Source: Dipylidium caninum
Taxonomy: Eukaryota > Platyhelminthes > Cestoda > Cyclophyllidea > Dipylidiidae
Assembly (NCBI GenBank): GCA_017562135.1
Contig: QEYB01000466.1
Span: forward strand, 682,001 to 746,000
Length of the DNA: 64,000 nt
Direction: 5' to 3'
The position numbers were made by a program, and so were the translations under genes. The notes under the pieces are model-generated. The model was given only the letters and a program-made list of their open reading frames with translations. It was not told the origin of the DNA and did no database searches. Shown piece by piece: positions 50,443 through 63,854 of this stretch; position 1 is the first letter of the stretch; every line of letters begins with the position of its first letter.

Positions 50443-50682
50443 CTATGTTTGTTTGTCTAGCTGTTTACTTGATTCCAATTTGGCACCTGGGGGCGAGTTG
50501 CTCGATTTCTCCTGCTTGATCTTTACAGTGTGTTTTGCACGTATTACCTCTCTCGACCCCTTGCGCATGAAATATTTCGGATAATTGTATCCAGTATTGT
50601 GGGAAATACCGTCGCATCTTGCATCATTGTTTTTTCCCGTCGATAATTTTGGCGTAGGTGGCGAACTTGCCGCTTTCATCAT
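50443..50682 (-). CDS. Small basic open frame divergent from dynamin
   Basis: 79 codons from ATG-ATG, reading [39 protein letters not shown] and [20 protein letters not shown]. Lysine/serine/proline-rich, no membrane segment. Its start is 78 bases from the dynamin ATG on the other strand, so a bidirectional promoter would be required. It could be the first exon of a longer gene reading left, or chance. Unrecognised. Confidence 0.3.
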   Translation of the reverse strand: MMKAASSPPTPKLSTGKNNDARCDGISHNTGYNYPKYFMRKGSREVIRAKHTVKIKQEKSSNSPPGAKLESSKQLDKQT

Positions 50683-50760
50683 CCTAATATTTGCATTGTG
50701 AAGAAACTTATTACATATTTCGCCGACCCCTTCCTCACTATTTTTCTTTTTATAGGAAAG

Positions 50761-53700
50761 ATGAGTGGGAATCAGGGGATGCAGTTGCTCATCCCTCTTG
50801 TAAATAAGTTACAAGATGCTTTTTCCTCTCTAAGCGTTCCTTTGAATTTGGATCTCCCGCAAATAGCTGTTGTCGGTTCTCAGAGCGCCGGCAAAAGTTC
50901 TGTTTTAGAGAATTTTGTCGGCAGAGATTTCCTTCCGCGTGGTTCCGGTATAGTTACTAGACGACCGCTTATTCTGCAACTGATTAACAATAAAACAGGT
51001 TGCTATTGGTTTATTTAGCATATTTGTTTAATAGAGTATGCCGAATTTCTGCATCTGAAAAACAAACGTTTTACGGATTTTGATGAGGTTCGTAAAGAAA
51101 TTGACGTAGAGACCGATCGTGTAACTGGAAAAAATAAGGGAATTTCAAATTCTCCTATAAATCTTCGCATCTATTCCCCTCAAGGTATAGGTTTTATTTT
51201 TTGTGCTCAACACTTTCTTTTTCAGTACTAAATCTCACGCTAATCGATTTGCCTGGTTTGACCAAGGTGCCTGTCGGTGATCAGCCTCATGATATTGAGC
51301 ATCAAATTCGAGCTATGGTACTTGAATTTATAGAGCCAGAGAATACACTCATCTTGGCAGTATCACCGGCTAATACAGATCTGGCTAATTCCGATGCCTT
51401 AAAAATCGCAAAGGAAGTTGATCCTACAGGCATTCGAACGATTGGTGTTATAACTAAATTGGATCTGATGGATGCAGGAACCGATGCTAGAGAAATTTTG
51501 GAAAATAGAGTTTTACCGTTGCGTCGGGGTAACCTATTGTTTTGTAGATTGCGTCCTATTATCTGAGTATCTACTGCGCGAAATAATTTTTATCCTGATA
51601 GGCTATGTAGGTATTGTAAATCGCAGTCAGAAGGATATTGATGGCCGAAAAGATATTCAGTCGGCTATTGCAAGTGAACGGAAATTCTTTCTCGGCCATC
51701 CCGCTTATCGACACATGGCAGATCGAATGGGCACGGCATATCTTCAATCTACTTTAAATCAACAGCTGACAAACCACATCCGTGATACACTTCCAACCTT
51801 GCGTAATCGACTTCAAACTCAGATGCTCAGTCTAGAAAAGGATGTAGAGGCGTTCAAGAGTCTTCGGCCCGACGATCCATCCTACAAAACTAAGGCTCTT
51901 ATTCTGTACGTTTGGAACGCTCTTGACTACGACCGAATTCGGCTTCCAAGCTGGATATCATTATGACTAGTAAACGTGTTTTCTGTTTTAAACTCATCAG
52001 CTGAATCACAAACAGTTATTGTTTTGTCAATTTGCTTATTTATTCTGTTTGTATTAAATGATAGTTCTACATTGTGTGATTGGTTCTTTTGGCATTTTCA
52101 TATCAGTAAATGTGCTCTAGTTGATTTACAATATTTATCTTTGCTTACAAGTCCTTGGTTTTCGAAGTCCCGGCTTTTATCAGATATTTATTTTCCCTTT
52201 TTCAAATAGTTGAGCAACGCGTTATCAACGTCTAGTGCATGAGCAGCTTAAGACCAGATGAACTAACAGCAAATGGCAAAATTTTTCTTTCACCATTTCC
52301 TCGTATGATTGACACGGGTGTTAGTATGTAGGGTACACAATCCGTTTATTACTGAGGGCACATTGATGAAATGTTTTTCGAAAAAAACTACGTTTTATTT
52401 CAGTTTGGTCGGAAATTTCTCGGAACAATTTGTCAACGCTATTGACGGTCATTCTGGTGTGATTAGTGTTGATTCCCTTTCGGGTGGTGCTGAAATCAAT
52501 CGTATCTTCCACGAGCGTTTTCCGTTAGACTTGATAGAGGTAAGTTATCTTCTTCTCGACCATTCGTATTCAATAATTCCACCGACTTTGTTTTGACTTT
52601 ATGGTCTTACATAATTTATTCGAATTTTGCATCATGAAGAGCTGGAATGAATGCGAATCAACATAAATTTTTTTTCTCCTGGATGTGCCCCATCTACTGA
52701 GGTCGTTGCGTCGAATAATGTCAAACTTTTATATTCTCCTCTCTCCGCTTTGTGGTTCATTTTGAGGGATGATTTTGGGTTTTAATTCATGGATTATGTT
52801 GCATTGTCGACTCGCTTTTCAGCTGCTGGTTTATTCAACTGGTCGGCACGATGGATAAACTAACCCTTGTTTATTTCTCGACGGTGTTCTGAACCCGCCG
52901 TCTTTTCTCATTTGGTTGCCTATAGAATTCGAACTGGACACTTGAGCAACTTATTTATTACTTTCAATTCCTCAGGGTACACGATCCGTTTCCAATCTTA
53001 CTGTAATCTTTCACTCCGTTAATTTTTTCTGTACATTGGTCAGATAAGTTAACCTATAGACCGTCAAATAAAATGCCAATTTTCACAGATTTCAAGAGAG
53101 CTACGAGGTTGGCGTGGAGTAAAAGTAGTAGGGATTAACTTATGAGGACATCCAGAAAAAAGTACTATTTGAATAATCGAGATCTACGGGTCAAATTGCT
53201 GTCAATTTGTGGTATACTCTCCCACTTTGGAAAATTGTGGAAGGTTTTGGTAAATTATACACTATTGGTGAGTTATATATTTCAGTTTGCAAGTCCAAAT
53301 TAGGTCTTCTCGTTATGAGCAACTTTCTGATTTTTTGATGATGGTTACAAATCGGAACTACTGCGAACGGTGTCCTCTTGTGTCCTACATCATCATTTTT
53401 GAGGACTCACATTCAACTTACTTTCCTTTGCTTTTTCATATTGAATGGATTTTGGAAACCATGCAAGCTTTGAAGTATGGACCTTATACCCTGAGCTAAT
53501 ATGTTAGCGTTACTCGTGTACGCTTGAGGACGTTGACTAGCAGCAATGCTTTAATCCTTAAACACCCCTCTCATCGATTGACAGTCACCTTTTGTTCGCC
53601 CCATGGTGCACAGATATCCTGTGGCATATGCTCGAGGCTAGGTCGCATTTATTCAGACATTGCTTGCATATGTAAATACGGCCGAAGACATATGATTTAA

Positions 53701-56700
53701 TATTAGCCTCAATTCGTTCTCTCGTTCTCCGATTATTCATAGGCTCTTTGAAAATGATTTACGAACTGATCCTTATTCACTGCGACTATGCGAAAATATG
53801 ACACAGTCGATAGCAAATGAGTGATAGCTATTTTCATACGATTATGCCTGACACTCAGAACCCCATATATTCCCTTAATCGGCACATTTTTTACCTTTTT
53901 CTCTGTGTTATACTATCATTGAGCCTTATTAATCTTTGGAACAACCGGAGTCAAGCCTTCCATTTGAACCATTTCAAAAAGTTTGTTAAAAGATCTAGAC
54001 TTTTTGTTACGCTTTATTTTTCGCCTTCATTACACTTATTTACATTTCAATGATTCTTTGAAGATAAGTGCGAAATTGATGCCGTATCGCCTTCCTTCTT
54101 TTCTCAGTATTTCATTCAACATTTTTTATTTAAAGGTTAACTCACCGCCGTAAAGAAGCAACTTAAAAAGGTGTACTTATGATCATATTGTCGAGTGGAA
54201 AGTAACAATAATCACGACCGAGTACTTCGTATGTTTAAGCACACGAATTGGGTCTCTATGTAATGAGGAGTAAATTGGACTTTGGACAAGTAATGTTGAG
54301 CGCAGAGTTTTACAGACAAGGTCACAATAATATGGATTATTACTTTTTTGCAGTCAGCTTACCTTTTTCAGAGCTCGGAGCCTACACTACAATTGAATCC
54401 GACGGTTAGTTGTTCGGTGTTCAACTTTCATGTCACATCCGTTTACCGTGCAACAAACATACTTTTTTATACTGTATTTGACCATCTCACTAGTTCCATG
54501 TCTTTTCTTTTCCTATTAACCATTTAAATAAGTGCGGTAACAGTGAGTACGAGAAGAGGATTAGGGGAAATCTATGTTTTGCCTAAACTCACCTTTCTAC
54601 ACTTTCCCACACCTTTTACACATTCGTGTTTGCATTTACGCGTTTTGATCGTGTGATTGCCCCGTTCACAGTGTGGGACGAGGGAGAGGGAGATTAGACT
54701 TTGACCTTCTGTGCTCTTTTGTAGAGTTTTGTGTGTTTCTTTGGTTTGTAAGTGATCGCATATCCTATTCTTAAAGTGAGTCTATTCCATAAAATAAGTA
54801 TTCTGGATTGGGGTTTTCTTGTTAGAAGTTGTTATTGTAATCGATGGGGTAACGAACATCCTGCACAATTTTTTTGCACAGTGGTTCTTAGCACCGTTTT
54901 GTGCGCTTCATCCTTCGATGCCCAAAGAAGGTGAGGTATATTTTCTCCTTCCACGTTCAACAGGGTCTCTATTAGTGTTAATGGATCCGCATTATTAATC
55001 GCTGCCTTTAATTCACTTCCAAACGGTAGGGATGTCGGGAACCTCACCTAATTCTCTATCCTCTTTCCGCCCTCAGATCCAAATCGATGAAAAGGCTCTT
55101 CGACGAGAGATTGCCTACGCCATTCGTAATGTTCAAGGTATTCGGTAGGTTTATTTTCTGTTATTGTTTTTTTTTCACATCTTTTCACTTATTGCCTTAT
55201 CATCTCACTTGTGTGTGTATTTTTGGTACACACGTACACATACCTGTAGGAAGTAGATTTTGACGTGAACCAACTAACTTTAAGCCTTTAGACTTTCTTT
55301 CGTCGAATGTCCTCAATCCTTACCAATTATCCATATGCCCTGATGCTACATTTCGATTATTTCATGATTTATCAGCGAATTTAGCCCAAACTATCGAATC
55401 TTGAAAAATCTTAGATCTAAGACACTAAGACCCACCGCTTATCGTTTCGAAGAGCAGCAGTTTCAGGAAGGATACCGAACCCCTCTTATAGATGGATTTA
55501 CATTTCATTGAAATCTAAATCCAATCCCAATGAATTTGAGGTTTTGTCGTGGATTGTATCTGCAATAGGTGATTTTACTTCTCATGTGTTATTAGGCAGT
55601 GGCTTGTGATTGCCCCGTTTCTGCGAGAGATTAAAAACCCACTTTTATGGGGCTGCACAGTGCTTTTTCATAATTTTCTCACGGTGACGCTTCGCAGTAA
55701 TCGATGATTTCTGCCATTGCTGCCTCGTGATAAAGCCTCTAGACATAAAAATAGCTCCAATTATTCATTGTCTCATTTGTGGTTGTCATGACTTTACCCC
55801 AATAATTTGCAATCCATTACGATGTTAAGACTCCAGCAAGGTTCATCTTAATTAATTTCTTCTAATATCTGCTTAGAAAACACATCTATTTTTCTTTTTA
55901 ATTTGAAGCTATATCGTTGTATAATGTGTAAAGAAGTGCTTGCCTTTTACTTGTAGCGGTGGTCTCTTCACGCCCGACCAAGCCTTCGATGTGATCGTCC
56001 GAGACCGTATCAGCCGTCTTTTGGCACCCTCGATTTCTTGCGTTGACCGAGTGGTCACTAAACTTTCCTCCATTGTGCACACTTGTCTTAGCGAGGTAGG
56101 TGCCAACGCAGTGTTGTTCCCCTATAGGTTTTCCACCTGCGTGATTTTAGCAACTTTTGTTCTGTTTAATACTACTGATATCGGTCGAGACCTATCCAGG
56201 ACGACATTTTAATTTCTATGCCCTTTGTACTATCTTCGCTCTCTTACAGTGCTGAAACACGGCCTCGATGGCGTTAGTCCAATCATGGCTGATCTCGTAA
56301 AGCACTTCAATAAATTGAGCGCTTTGATTTTTGTGGTCTGACTACGACTAGTGTCTCTTTAGGGGCCGCCTCCTCGGTGTTGGTACCACTAGGATGATGT
56401 ATGCTTCATTGATTACAGATGAACAGCTACCCACTCCTGGCAGATGAAGTCGAAAGGACTATCAACCAACGAATTCGGGAATCCGAGGTGAAGACGAAAG
56501 ACCAATTGCGGGCCCTCACGGATTATCAACTTGCCTACATGAATACCAGTCACGAAGACTTCATTGGATTCAACAAGTAAGTTGACTGGCCCTCACCCAA
56601 CTCATTTTTTGGTGGATTCTCCTAGTTAATCAACTCGTCTATTTGTTCTCCTGCAATTGTTTTTAGGTTCTGACCGTTTTCCAGTTTGAAATTCAGTAAG

Positions 56701-59700
56701 AGTTTTTAGTTGTTTAAAAATTGATCAGATAGACTTAGTTCTGAATTAGGCTTCTTTTATTAGCCGTTACTATTCGCCGCTTCAAGGGTGTGTTATTATT
56801 GCCAAACTTACATCGATATATCTTTTGGTTCTACTTCCCCGTGTCCGTAAGAAAATGAACACAAAATTTAAACAATGACCTATTCTCAAATTAAAAAAAT
56901 GTTGTCTACACATCGGTGTCGCTCGGCGGAGACCAGTTTATTTTACTTCCTTCTCCTCCTTGTCGAGCTCCGAGGCTACACTCTGAACGGTTTAGAAGAG
57001 TGACGTTGATTCGAGACAGAATATGGTGAACGCCTCGGATGTGTAACGTTGGCATCGTTTGTTAATCATACTTAAATATAGTCAATGACCCAAACATCGA
57101 GGCGTTCTTTGCAGGCGCCAATACATTTTCAGTAAATGGCGATGGCATTTACCACGCGATAGGAAATACACCTGAATAATACCACTTTTATTGTCGCTGC
57201 ACATGTAATAACATTTGATCAAGCGTCTTTTGCTGTTGCTCATGTTTACCTCAAGATTAAAATGACACCAACGAGTTTGCAACCTGGAAGATCTCGACTC
57301 CTCCAATCAAGAAGTTGCCTTATCCTGTCATTTCAATGGGTGGATAGTGGATTTTTGTAGTGATGCCCTAAAAATTGAAAATCGTCTGACTTCAATACCT
57401 CCCCTGTAGCTTCTCCAGGCATCCTTTTTGGTGTTCTGATAGAAATAGTCATGCATATGATATAATAACGAAAATTACAATTTAAAAAGTTTCCGATTTA
57501 CCATGATTTCCTCATTACAAGTGAATGGATGGTTCTGGTCTCTGCATATTCCATGTCGGTCTTTTGCTTGCGTGTTCCTCTTTCAGTGCTGATCCACAGA
57601 GTTCGAACCGGGTAGCAAAGCAAAAGCTTGGGAATCAAGTAAGTATCCTCTAAAATTTATACAATTGATTGTTATTTTATTGTTCTGAAGAAGTCACTTG
57701 CATTTCGATTTTACATCATCCCTTCCCTCTTTTTTCCCTTCTCTTTACTCCTCCACCTACAACCTCCAAACGGTTAGTGTGTCTGTTCTTTTTCATTTCC
57801 CATTACATTTTCCTTTATTATTTGTCCGTGCGTGCTTACTGTACAGCTGTCCTTGCGTTCTCCCGACGTCACTTGCTCGTGGTTCCCTTCCCTCTCCCCC
57901 CCCCAGTTAGTGATTGTTCATTTTTTCATGCTCGCAAGGACCACCCAGTGCATCACAATTGTGTACCGGTACTTGCCTTCTTTGACTTGCGTGAGATTGC
58001 CGAAATATGGTACCAACCGAGTGTAAGGTCATGTGGCTCTGATCGTGTTTTCTAACCACGCTTACACCAAATGCGTATGTTTTTAACTTTTGATGAACAA
58101 TTTGTGCTGTTTTTGAGTGTGGGGAAAGTGTGCAAAAGGAAAGTCATTCTGCGTGGGTTGCCTCACTTCACGTAAAGGCCTCAAATGATGGGAATTTTCC
58201 TCTTCCGGGACCGACAATCGGTTATTATTAGGACTTGAGTCCCTTCAAGAACAATCGAGAAGTGGATATTCCCCCTCTTACCAAAAATGCCTCATTGGAA
58301 AGTAATATAATCGGCGATATGTTTTGTGTATGTGACTCGGGAGACTCGTTAAGGAAAAGAACTTTCTTCTGCACCTTTATTTTCCCAATTTTTTCAATAG
58401 TTGTGGTTTCAGTTGTGAGCTTATATCTGTTAATGATTCCGACGCAGACTAGTCGGAACTACAATTTGCCTTACCGTTTATTACTTTTGGCATTAACCAA
58501 CTTATTTCGAGTCGAATTCAATTCACTGTTCATTTATTTGTTGACGATTTCGTCATCGGTTAAGGACAAAGTCTAGGCTTTTCCATTTGCTTGCTACTTG
58601 CAATCGCCTGTCTGTTATTTTAGTTGCTTGCGTGACTGACAATTTCCATTAGTGCAGGTTCAAGTGGATTTTGGATAATTTGTCCTGCACCTTGATTCTT
58701 CGCCTTCTAAATTACCTTTCGCTCTTCCCCACATTTCCTTTATTTCAAGTCACTCCCTTGCATGGTATTATGGACTTTGACAAGTGTTGTCATAGGGTTC
58801 CCACCTCCTCCAATTTATTTTCTTTTAATTACGTAAATGATGGTTGGGGATTAAGCTTCGTAAGCTCCATCTTCTCAATCGTCTCCTTCTGTGTGTGCTT
58901 CACCGAGCCTATTCGCGGTATCTTTTTTACAATTTTTGTGTGATGTATGTCCAAAGTCTTCAAACAGCCTACTCGTTGTTACCAAACTCCATTTGTCGCC
59001 CTTCTCTTGTTTGTTCCATGTATGATTTGCTTAGATTTAGCCAATTTAGCCCAAATTGCCGACAGTCCGACTCTTACCGCCCTCGGAGTGTTCATCACGT
59101 CACTCCGTCAATGTCTCCCCGCATGCTCTTATTCACTCATATGCCTCATTGTTATCCGACGGTTTCAATACGTAAAATTGTAGCACTTAATTTGCCCGAT
59201 CCGATACCTCAAGTATTTACGCCCGCTTTTTCAGATCATCTGCAAAGGCTGGCTGACTCTGCTAAATGGCAAGTTGTTGCGCGGTGGCAGCAAGTACTTT
59301 TGGTTTGTTCTCTCCACCGAATCTCTCACATGGTACCGAGATGACGAGGCGAGTTACTAGATACACAATTTGTCTACAATTTAGTCATTTAAACCTTCAG
59401 AGTGAAACGAATTTTTTCTCTTTTTCCTCCCCCCCCTAAAGGAACGCGAAAAGAAGTTTGTTTTGCCGCTTGAAGGCTTGAAGCAACGCGGTGGTGACAC
59501 ATCCTTTTTCTCACGGCGACCAAACTTCAGTTTATTCCATTCGGATCCCAAGGTGAATGTCTACAAAGAATTCAAAACATTGGATCTGGCGGCGGATACC
59601 GTGGATGCACGCGATAATTGGAAGGGTGCTCTCCTACGCGCCGGTGTCTTTCCCGAGAAGTCGGAGCAAACTGCCGAGGATGAGAAGGTATACTCAGTGT

Positions 59701-62700
59701 GTTCTGTTTCAGTCACTAAATCTGGCCATTATTAAGTAGATAGGCGGTGTTAATTTAAGGTCGGATGCTGTCAATTTATGAGACTGATGAGTCGCTCAAA
59801 ACGCACTTCGTTCGTTTCCCAAGCCCTTGAGCTACCACGACGATGCACTTTCCTATCTGAAAGGGGAGAAGGTGTAAGCATTACAAGAATGATGTGCACC
59901 TATCGCATTGCTGTGCGCCACGTTCTGACATAGATTACGCTTTTCGTCACCTTGTCCCCCCATTCTCTTTCCCGGATGCTTTGGTTTGTGTGTCTGTTTT
60001 GCCTTCATACATTAGGGTTGTCACCGTTCTGTTGTAAACAGGTTGTAATACTTCCCTAGCATGATACCATTCAATCTTTCGTTATTATCATTTGGGAGAA
60101 CACACCGTCGCCTGAATTATTTTCTCGTCCTTACAATTCTGCATGACTACTGTTTGAATCTTTCTCTTTTCCTTACCAGGATGATGAGTTGGACCAAGAC
60201 AACAATCCGATTCTTAAGCGCCAAGTTGAAACCATCCGAAATCTGGTCCAGTCCTACATGAAGATTGTCACCAAGACCCAACTCGATCTGGTCCCCAAGA
60301 TCACCATGCACCTCCTCATCGATGATGTGAGTTGTGTCTTCCCATCCTTGAATTTCCCTTTCCCTCGCCTTAAACCTTCATTTTTTATGCCCACTGTTCC
60401 ATGCGTTAAAAAGTACGCGGATGGTAAGCCTTGCCTCGCCTTTTGTGAGCATATTTGTTGTTGATTCTTCGTTGTATTCACGTGCTTGATGTGCTTGAGG
60501 ACTGGAGCCCTAAATGTGTGTGTGTGTTCTTTTCTTTTAGGTCAAGAAATTCATGAAATCTGAACTTCTTCCCGTGCTTTACGCTCTGGATACGGTAAGT
60601 CATATGACGATAAGACTGTATTTACTGTTGTATTGCGTTTTTTGCCGTTAATGTTGGTATGAAATGGCATTTAGCGTGGGGGTAAATCCTTAAACCGTAG
60701 CGCGAAATTATGAAACGTAGGCTACACTTTTTTCATAAGAGAGTAACAGCTCAAATTGGGCTCAGCAATACGAAATTTGTCATTGACTGTCTTCATCTTC
60801 CGCCCTTAAAAAAATTCATCTCCTTCCATGTACCAGGTTGTTAGGTGCTTGAACACATCCAAGTTCATTGAATTACCGCATTCAATGGCTATTGGCATTG
60901 CTGCCTGTTAGTCGAGTACCACGTGGTGTGCTTTCTTCCCGTAGAATCGTTTGATGGAGGAATCGCAAGAGGAGAAAAGACGAAAGCAGGATATGGTGAT
61001 GATGTACAATACAATGAAAGAGGCGCTCAACATAATCGCCGATGTGACCACCCACACTGTCACCACCCCCGTACCGCCACCAATTCCAGATGATTGGCGT
61101 GAAGCTGTGAGTGTATATTTTTTTCCTTCTATTCCCATGCCTTAAAAATGGTTACTATTCACTTCGATTCACAGTAGTAGCAGTTTTTAGATGAATTTAC
61201 ATTTCTAACTAATACTTTTATCATGACAAGGAAAGGCTCTCGGGTTTTATTGCGCCCCCGCCCCCTTCCCCCTCTTCCCTTCCTTTGTCCCCTCCCTTCT
61301 CTCCCCTGGCTCTACGCTCCCATGCGCTGAACACCGTGATTAATCATGTTTAGGAAAATGGAGGCAACGGGGGTTCACCGCGAGCGGCTTCTTATCGGTC
61401 TGGGCCTTCAGCTGCACCTAATCGTAGCAGCCCATCGTACACGGGAGGTGGGGTGTAGGCGGAGGCGGATTTGTTCCACTACAGCCTCGCAACGCGCCTC
61501 CACTTCCACCCACCTCACGGAACCCCGCGTCGGTACCGGCTCCAACACCACCCTTTGTGCCCGCGTAAGCTCTTCTTACACCAGACCTGGCCAACCTGTC
61601 TTTTGATTTTTGTACCCTCTTGCATGCACACCCATATCTCCATCTCATCCACAATGAAGGCACTTCGCGTTTGCTATACGTATTTAACGCTCTAAGTGAT
61701 CCTTTGAGACGCAATTCGCCCTGTTGCCTTTTAAACTATCTGGAGGGAGAAACCTCGAAAACCTGAGGCCAACGTGAGTTAGGCGCCATGGGAAATGAGC
61801 CTCCTTGAGCTTGGGCTTCCTGTTACATCCATGTAGTCCCCTTTTGCACAGTTAATTTTACATCAAAACGATTTGTAAAGTGGTTTGATTAGGTTTAGTC
61901 AAATCTTAAGGCGTGTCTCTAATTCACGAGCTCATGTGTTTACTACCGACCTGCGCACTTCAGCCGACCAGCATGCACTAAATCAGGGTTAGACTGCACT
62001 TTATCATTAGTCTCAACTCGTCTGCTCTAGGCCACGCTCATCTTTTCGTCGGTCTCCGTAAGCTCAACTCTCAATATTGGGCGTTACGAAGCCAAGCCTA
62101 ACTGCTGCCTGCTTTTAACGTGACCGTTTATAAATTAACCCAAATCGTTACTAGGTCTGCGGAGAATGTGGACAGGTATATGGGACCGTTCCCTCCTTCT
62201 GACTTGTGCCCTCTAACCCCCCCCCCCTCTCTAATAGTTTGAATTTGGTTTCAACCACCTAAACCCCTATTGCCCGGTCTTTTGCAGGCTGAGACACTAT
62301 CCGTCTGTTGTGTAGACGTGTGTGTGCGCATTTTTGTGAGAAAGTGGATAGATTTGGGGGCATTTACTGTCTGTCGAGTTGGTCGCCCAGCTTCCTAATC
62401 GGCATCTTATCCACGGTCTTTGCTTTTCTCACTCCCGAAACCCGCACCGCAGCCGCTCAGCCCCTCTAATCCCCCAATCCATGGTGACGATGCACCCGAG
62501 TAATTCCACTGGTGATCTCCTTGCTGCCCCCATGGCTCACAGTAAGACCGCCACCGCTGCCACTGCCGTCGCACCGAACGTCTTCCCGATTGTCAACTCT
62601 ACCTCCTCCTCCTCCTCCTCTTGGCACAGCAACAATCCCGGCCTCAAGATGTTTGATCCCATCTCTTCATCGACCTCGACGACTCCCAGCAGTAACAGTG

Positions 62701-63854
62701 GGAATCCTGCTTATGGAGGTTCCTCTTCTGCACGAACTCTTGCGTCTATGTTTGAGTAAGCAGCAGATTCTATCGCGACCCACGGGTCGCCTTCCTTGGC
62801 TCTCCCAAACTCCATCTTCAGGGTCTCGCCTGAATCATCATATATATTATTTTCCCCTAAATCTGTTTTCTGACCACTCTTGAGTGGTCTCCTATTCGCG
62901 AAGGCAAACTCCATGGAAAGCTTGTGCGAGCCGTCGTGCTACTTAATGATTATAAGCGGCTGTGTTTCCTCTCTTTTACCCGATTCTGGACTACTCGGTC
63001 ACACTCTGGCCCTCAGGAGGTCATGAAACCTTTATTTATCATGGAGGAACAAGATGTTATCTGGTCTGCACGTCTAGATTTTTATACTGTCTCTCACGTA
63101 GCTATGTTACAGAGTTTTTCTACAATCATCTGCTTGCTTTCCTTCACGTTTCTTGTGTTAATCACAGTGTGCCTATACCGGTTTGATGTTCTTACTTGCA
63201 CGTAATTCAGTAGCATGTTTTTATTCTGGTACTAACACTTAGTTTTCATAATGTGGCATGGCTGTTATGTTTTATTTTCCCTCGCGCAGAAATCGCACAC
63301 AGATCCCGCCGGGGCCGCCCATTCCACCTCGACCGTGAGTTTTCCCCCCTACCACGTATTCATTCTTTGCTTCGTGTACTTCCGGTCTATTTTCTTGTAT
63401 AGTTGAGATACAATTTTATACTTCAGGAACTAGTATCGAGGGCGTGCATGGCCTTTCACTATCGAAACACTTCACCAACTGCCTGATTCCACTAATACCT
63501 CCATATTGCTTCGTTTTTTCAACCCAAAAAATGTTATTCTCCCACCAATATTATTACTACTTGTATGCACATTTCTTTGTTCTCATCGACGATCCTCCGT
63601 TTTGTCGAGGTGAAGGAGGGATGAAGCAGATCTGAAGGAGATGGTGAGAAGGAAGATTATGGGTCGGCTGAATTTTCTAATTTTTTTACATTTACGCTCA
63701 TTTGTCCATCTCTATCATCTCTTCTCACACTTCTCTCACCCAAAATTCCCACTTTTTGATTTTAACGCAACGGTGTTTTTATCACTTCTGGAAGGTGTTT
63801 TATCTTAACAGATTGATGGGGTTTTCCCTAAACAGTGTCGCCTCAAGTGCTTGA
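50761..63854 (+). CDS. DNM: Dynamin (classical, GTPase-middle-PH-GED-PRD)
   Basis: Large GTPase that pinches off clathrin-coated vesicles. Exons: 50761-50998, 51035-51184, 51226-51528, 51602-51905, 52404-52539, 55077-55144, 55957-56095, 56419-56576, 57587-57638, 59235-59348, 59442-59687, 60180-60326, 60541-60594, 60945-61106, 61354-61564, 62453-62755, 63290-63334, 63812-63854; all phases agree. GTPase motifs are GSQSAGKSS (residues 39-47), DLPGLTK and TKLDLMD; the middle domain has [15 protein letters not shown] and [16 protein letters not shown] is [26 protein letters not shown] to [10 protein letters not shown] and [12 protein letters not shown] is [19 protein letters not shown] and [15 protein letters not shown]. 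The proline-rich tail includes [10 protein letters not shown] and [12 protein letters not shown]3 ligands. Exon 61354-61564 needs one extra base near 61450 to stay open; with it the length is 957 codons. The last exon is the least certain. The intron after 59348 starts with GC. Confidence 0.93.
52540..55076 (+). other. Large dynamin intron
   Basis: 2.5 kb between FPLDLIE and [12 protein letters not shown], which are adjacent in dynamins. No exon or recognised element inside. Confidence 0.7.
57639..59234 (+). other. Dynamin intron before the PH domain
   Basis: Separates GNQ from IICKGWL. It contains a same-strand open frame 58235-58576 (first ATG about 58319) with a hydrophobic stretch [20 protein letters not shown], and an overlapping frame 58671-59344; neither has known relatives. 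Confidence 0.6.
62607..62622. repeat. TCC trinucleotide repeat in dynamin proline-rich region
   Basis: Encodes a polyserine run inside exon 62453-62755. Similar non-coding CTC/CCT runs lie at about 8710-8740 and 10141-10170. Confidence 0.7.
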
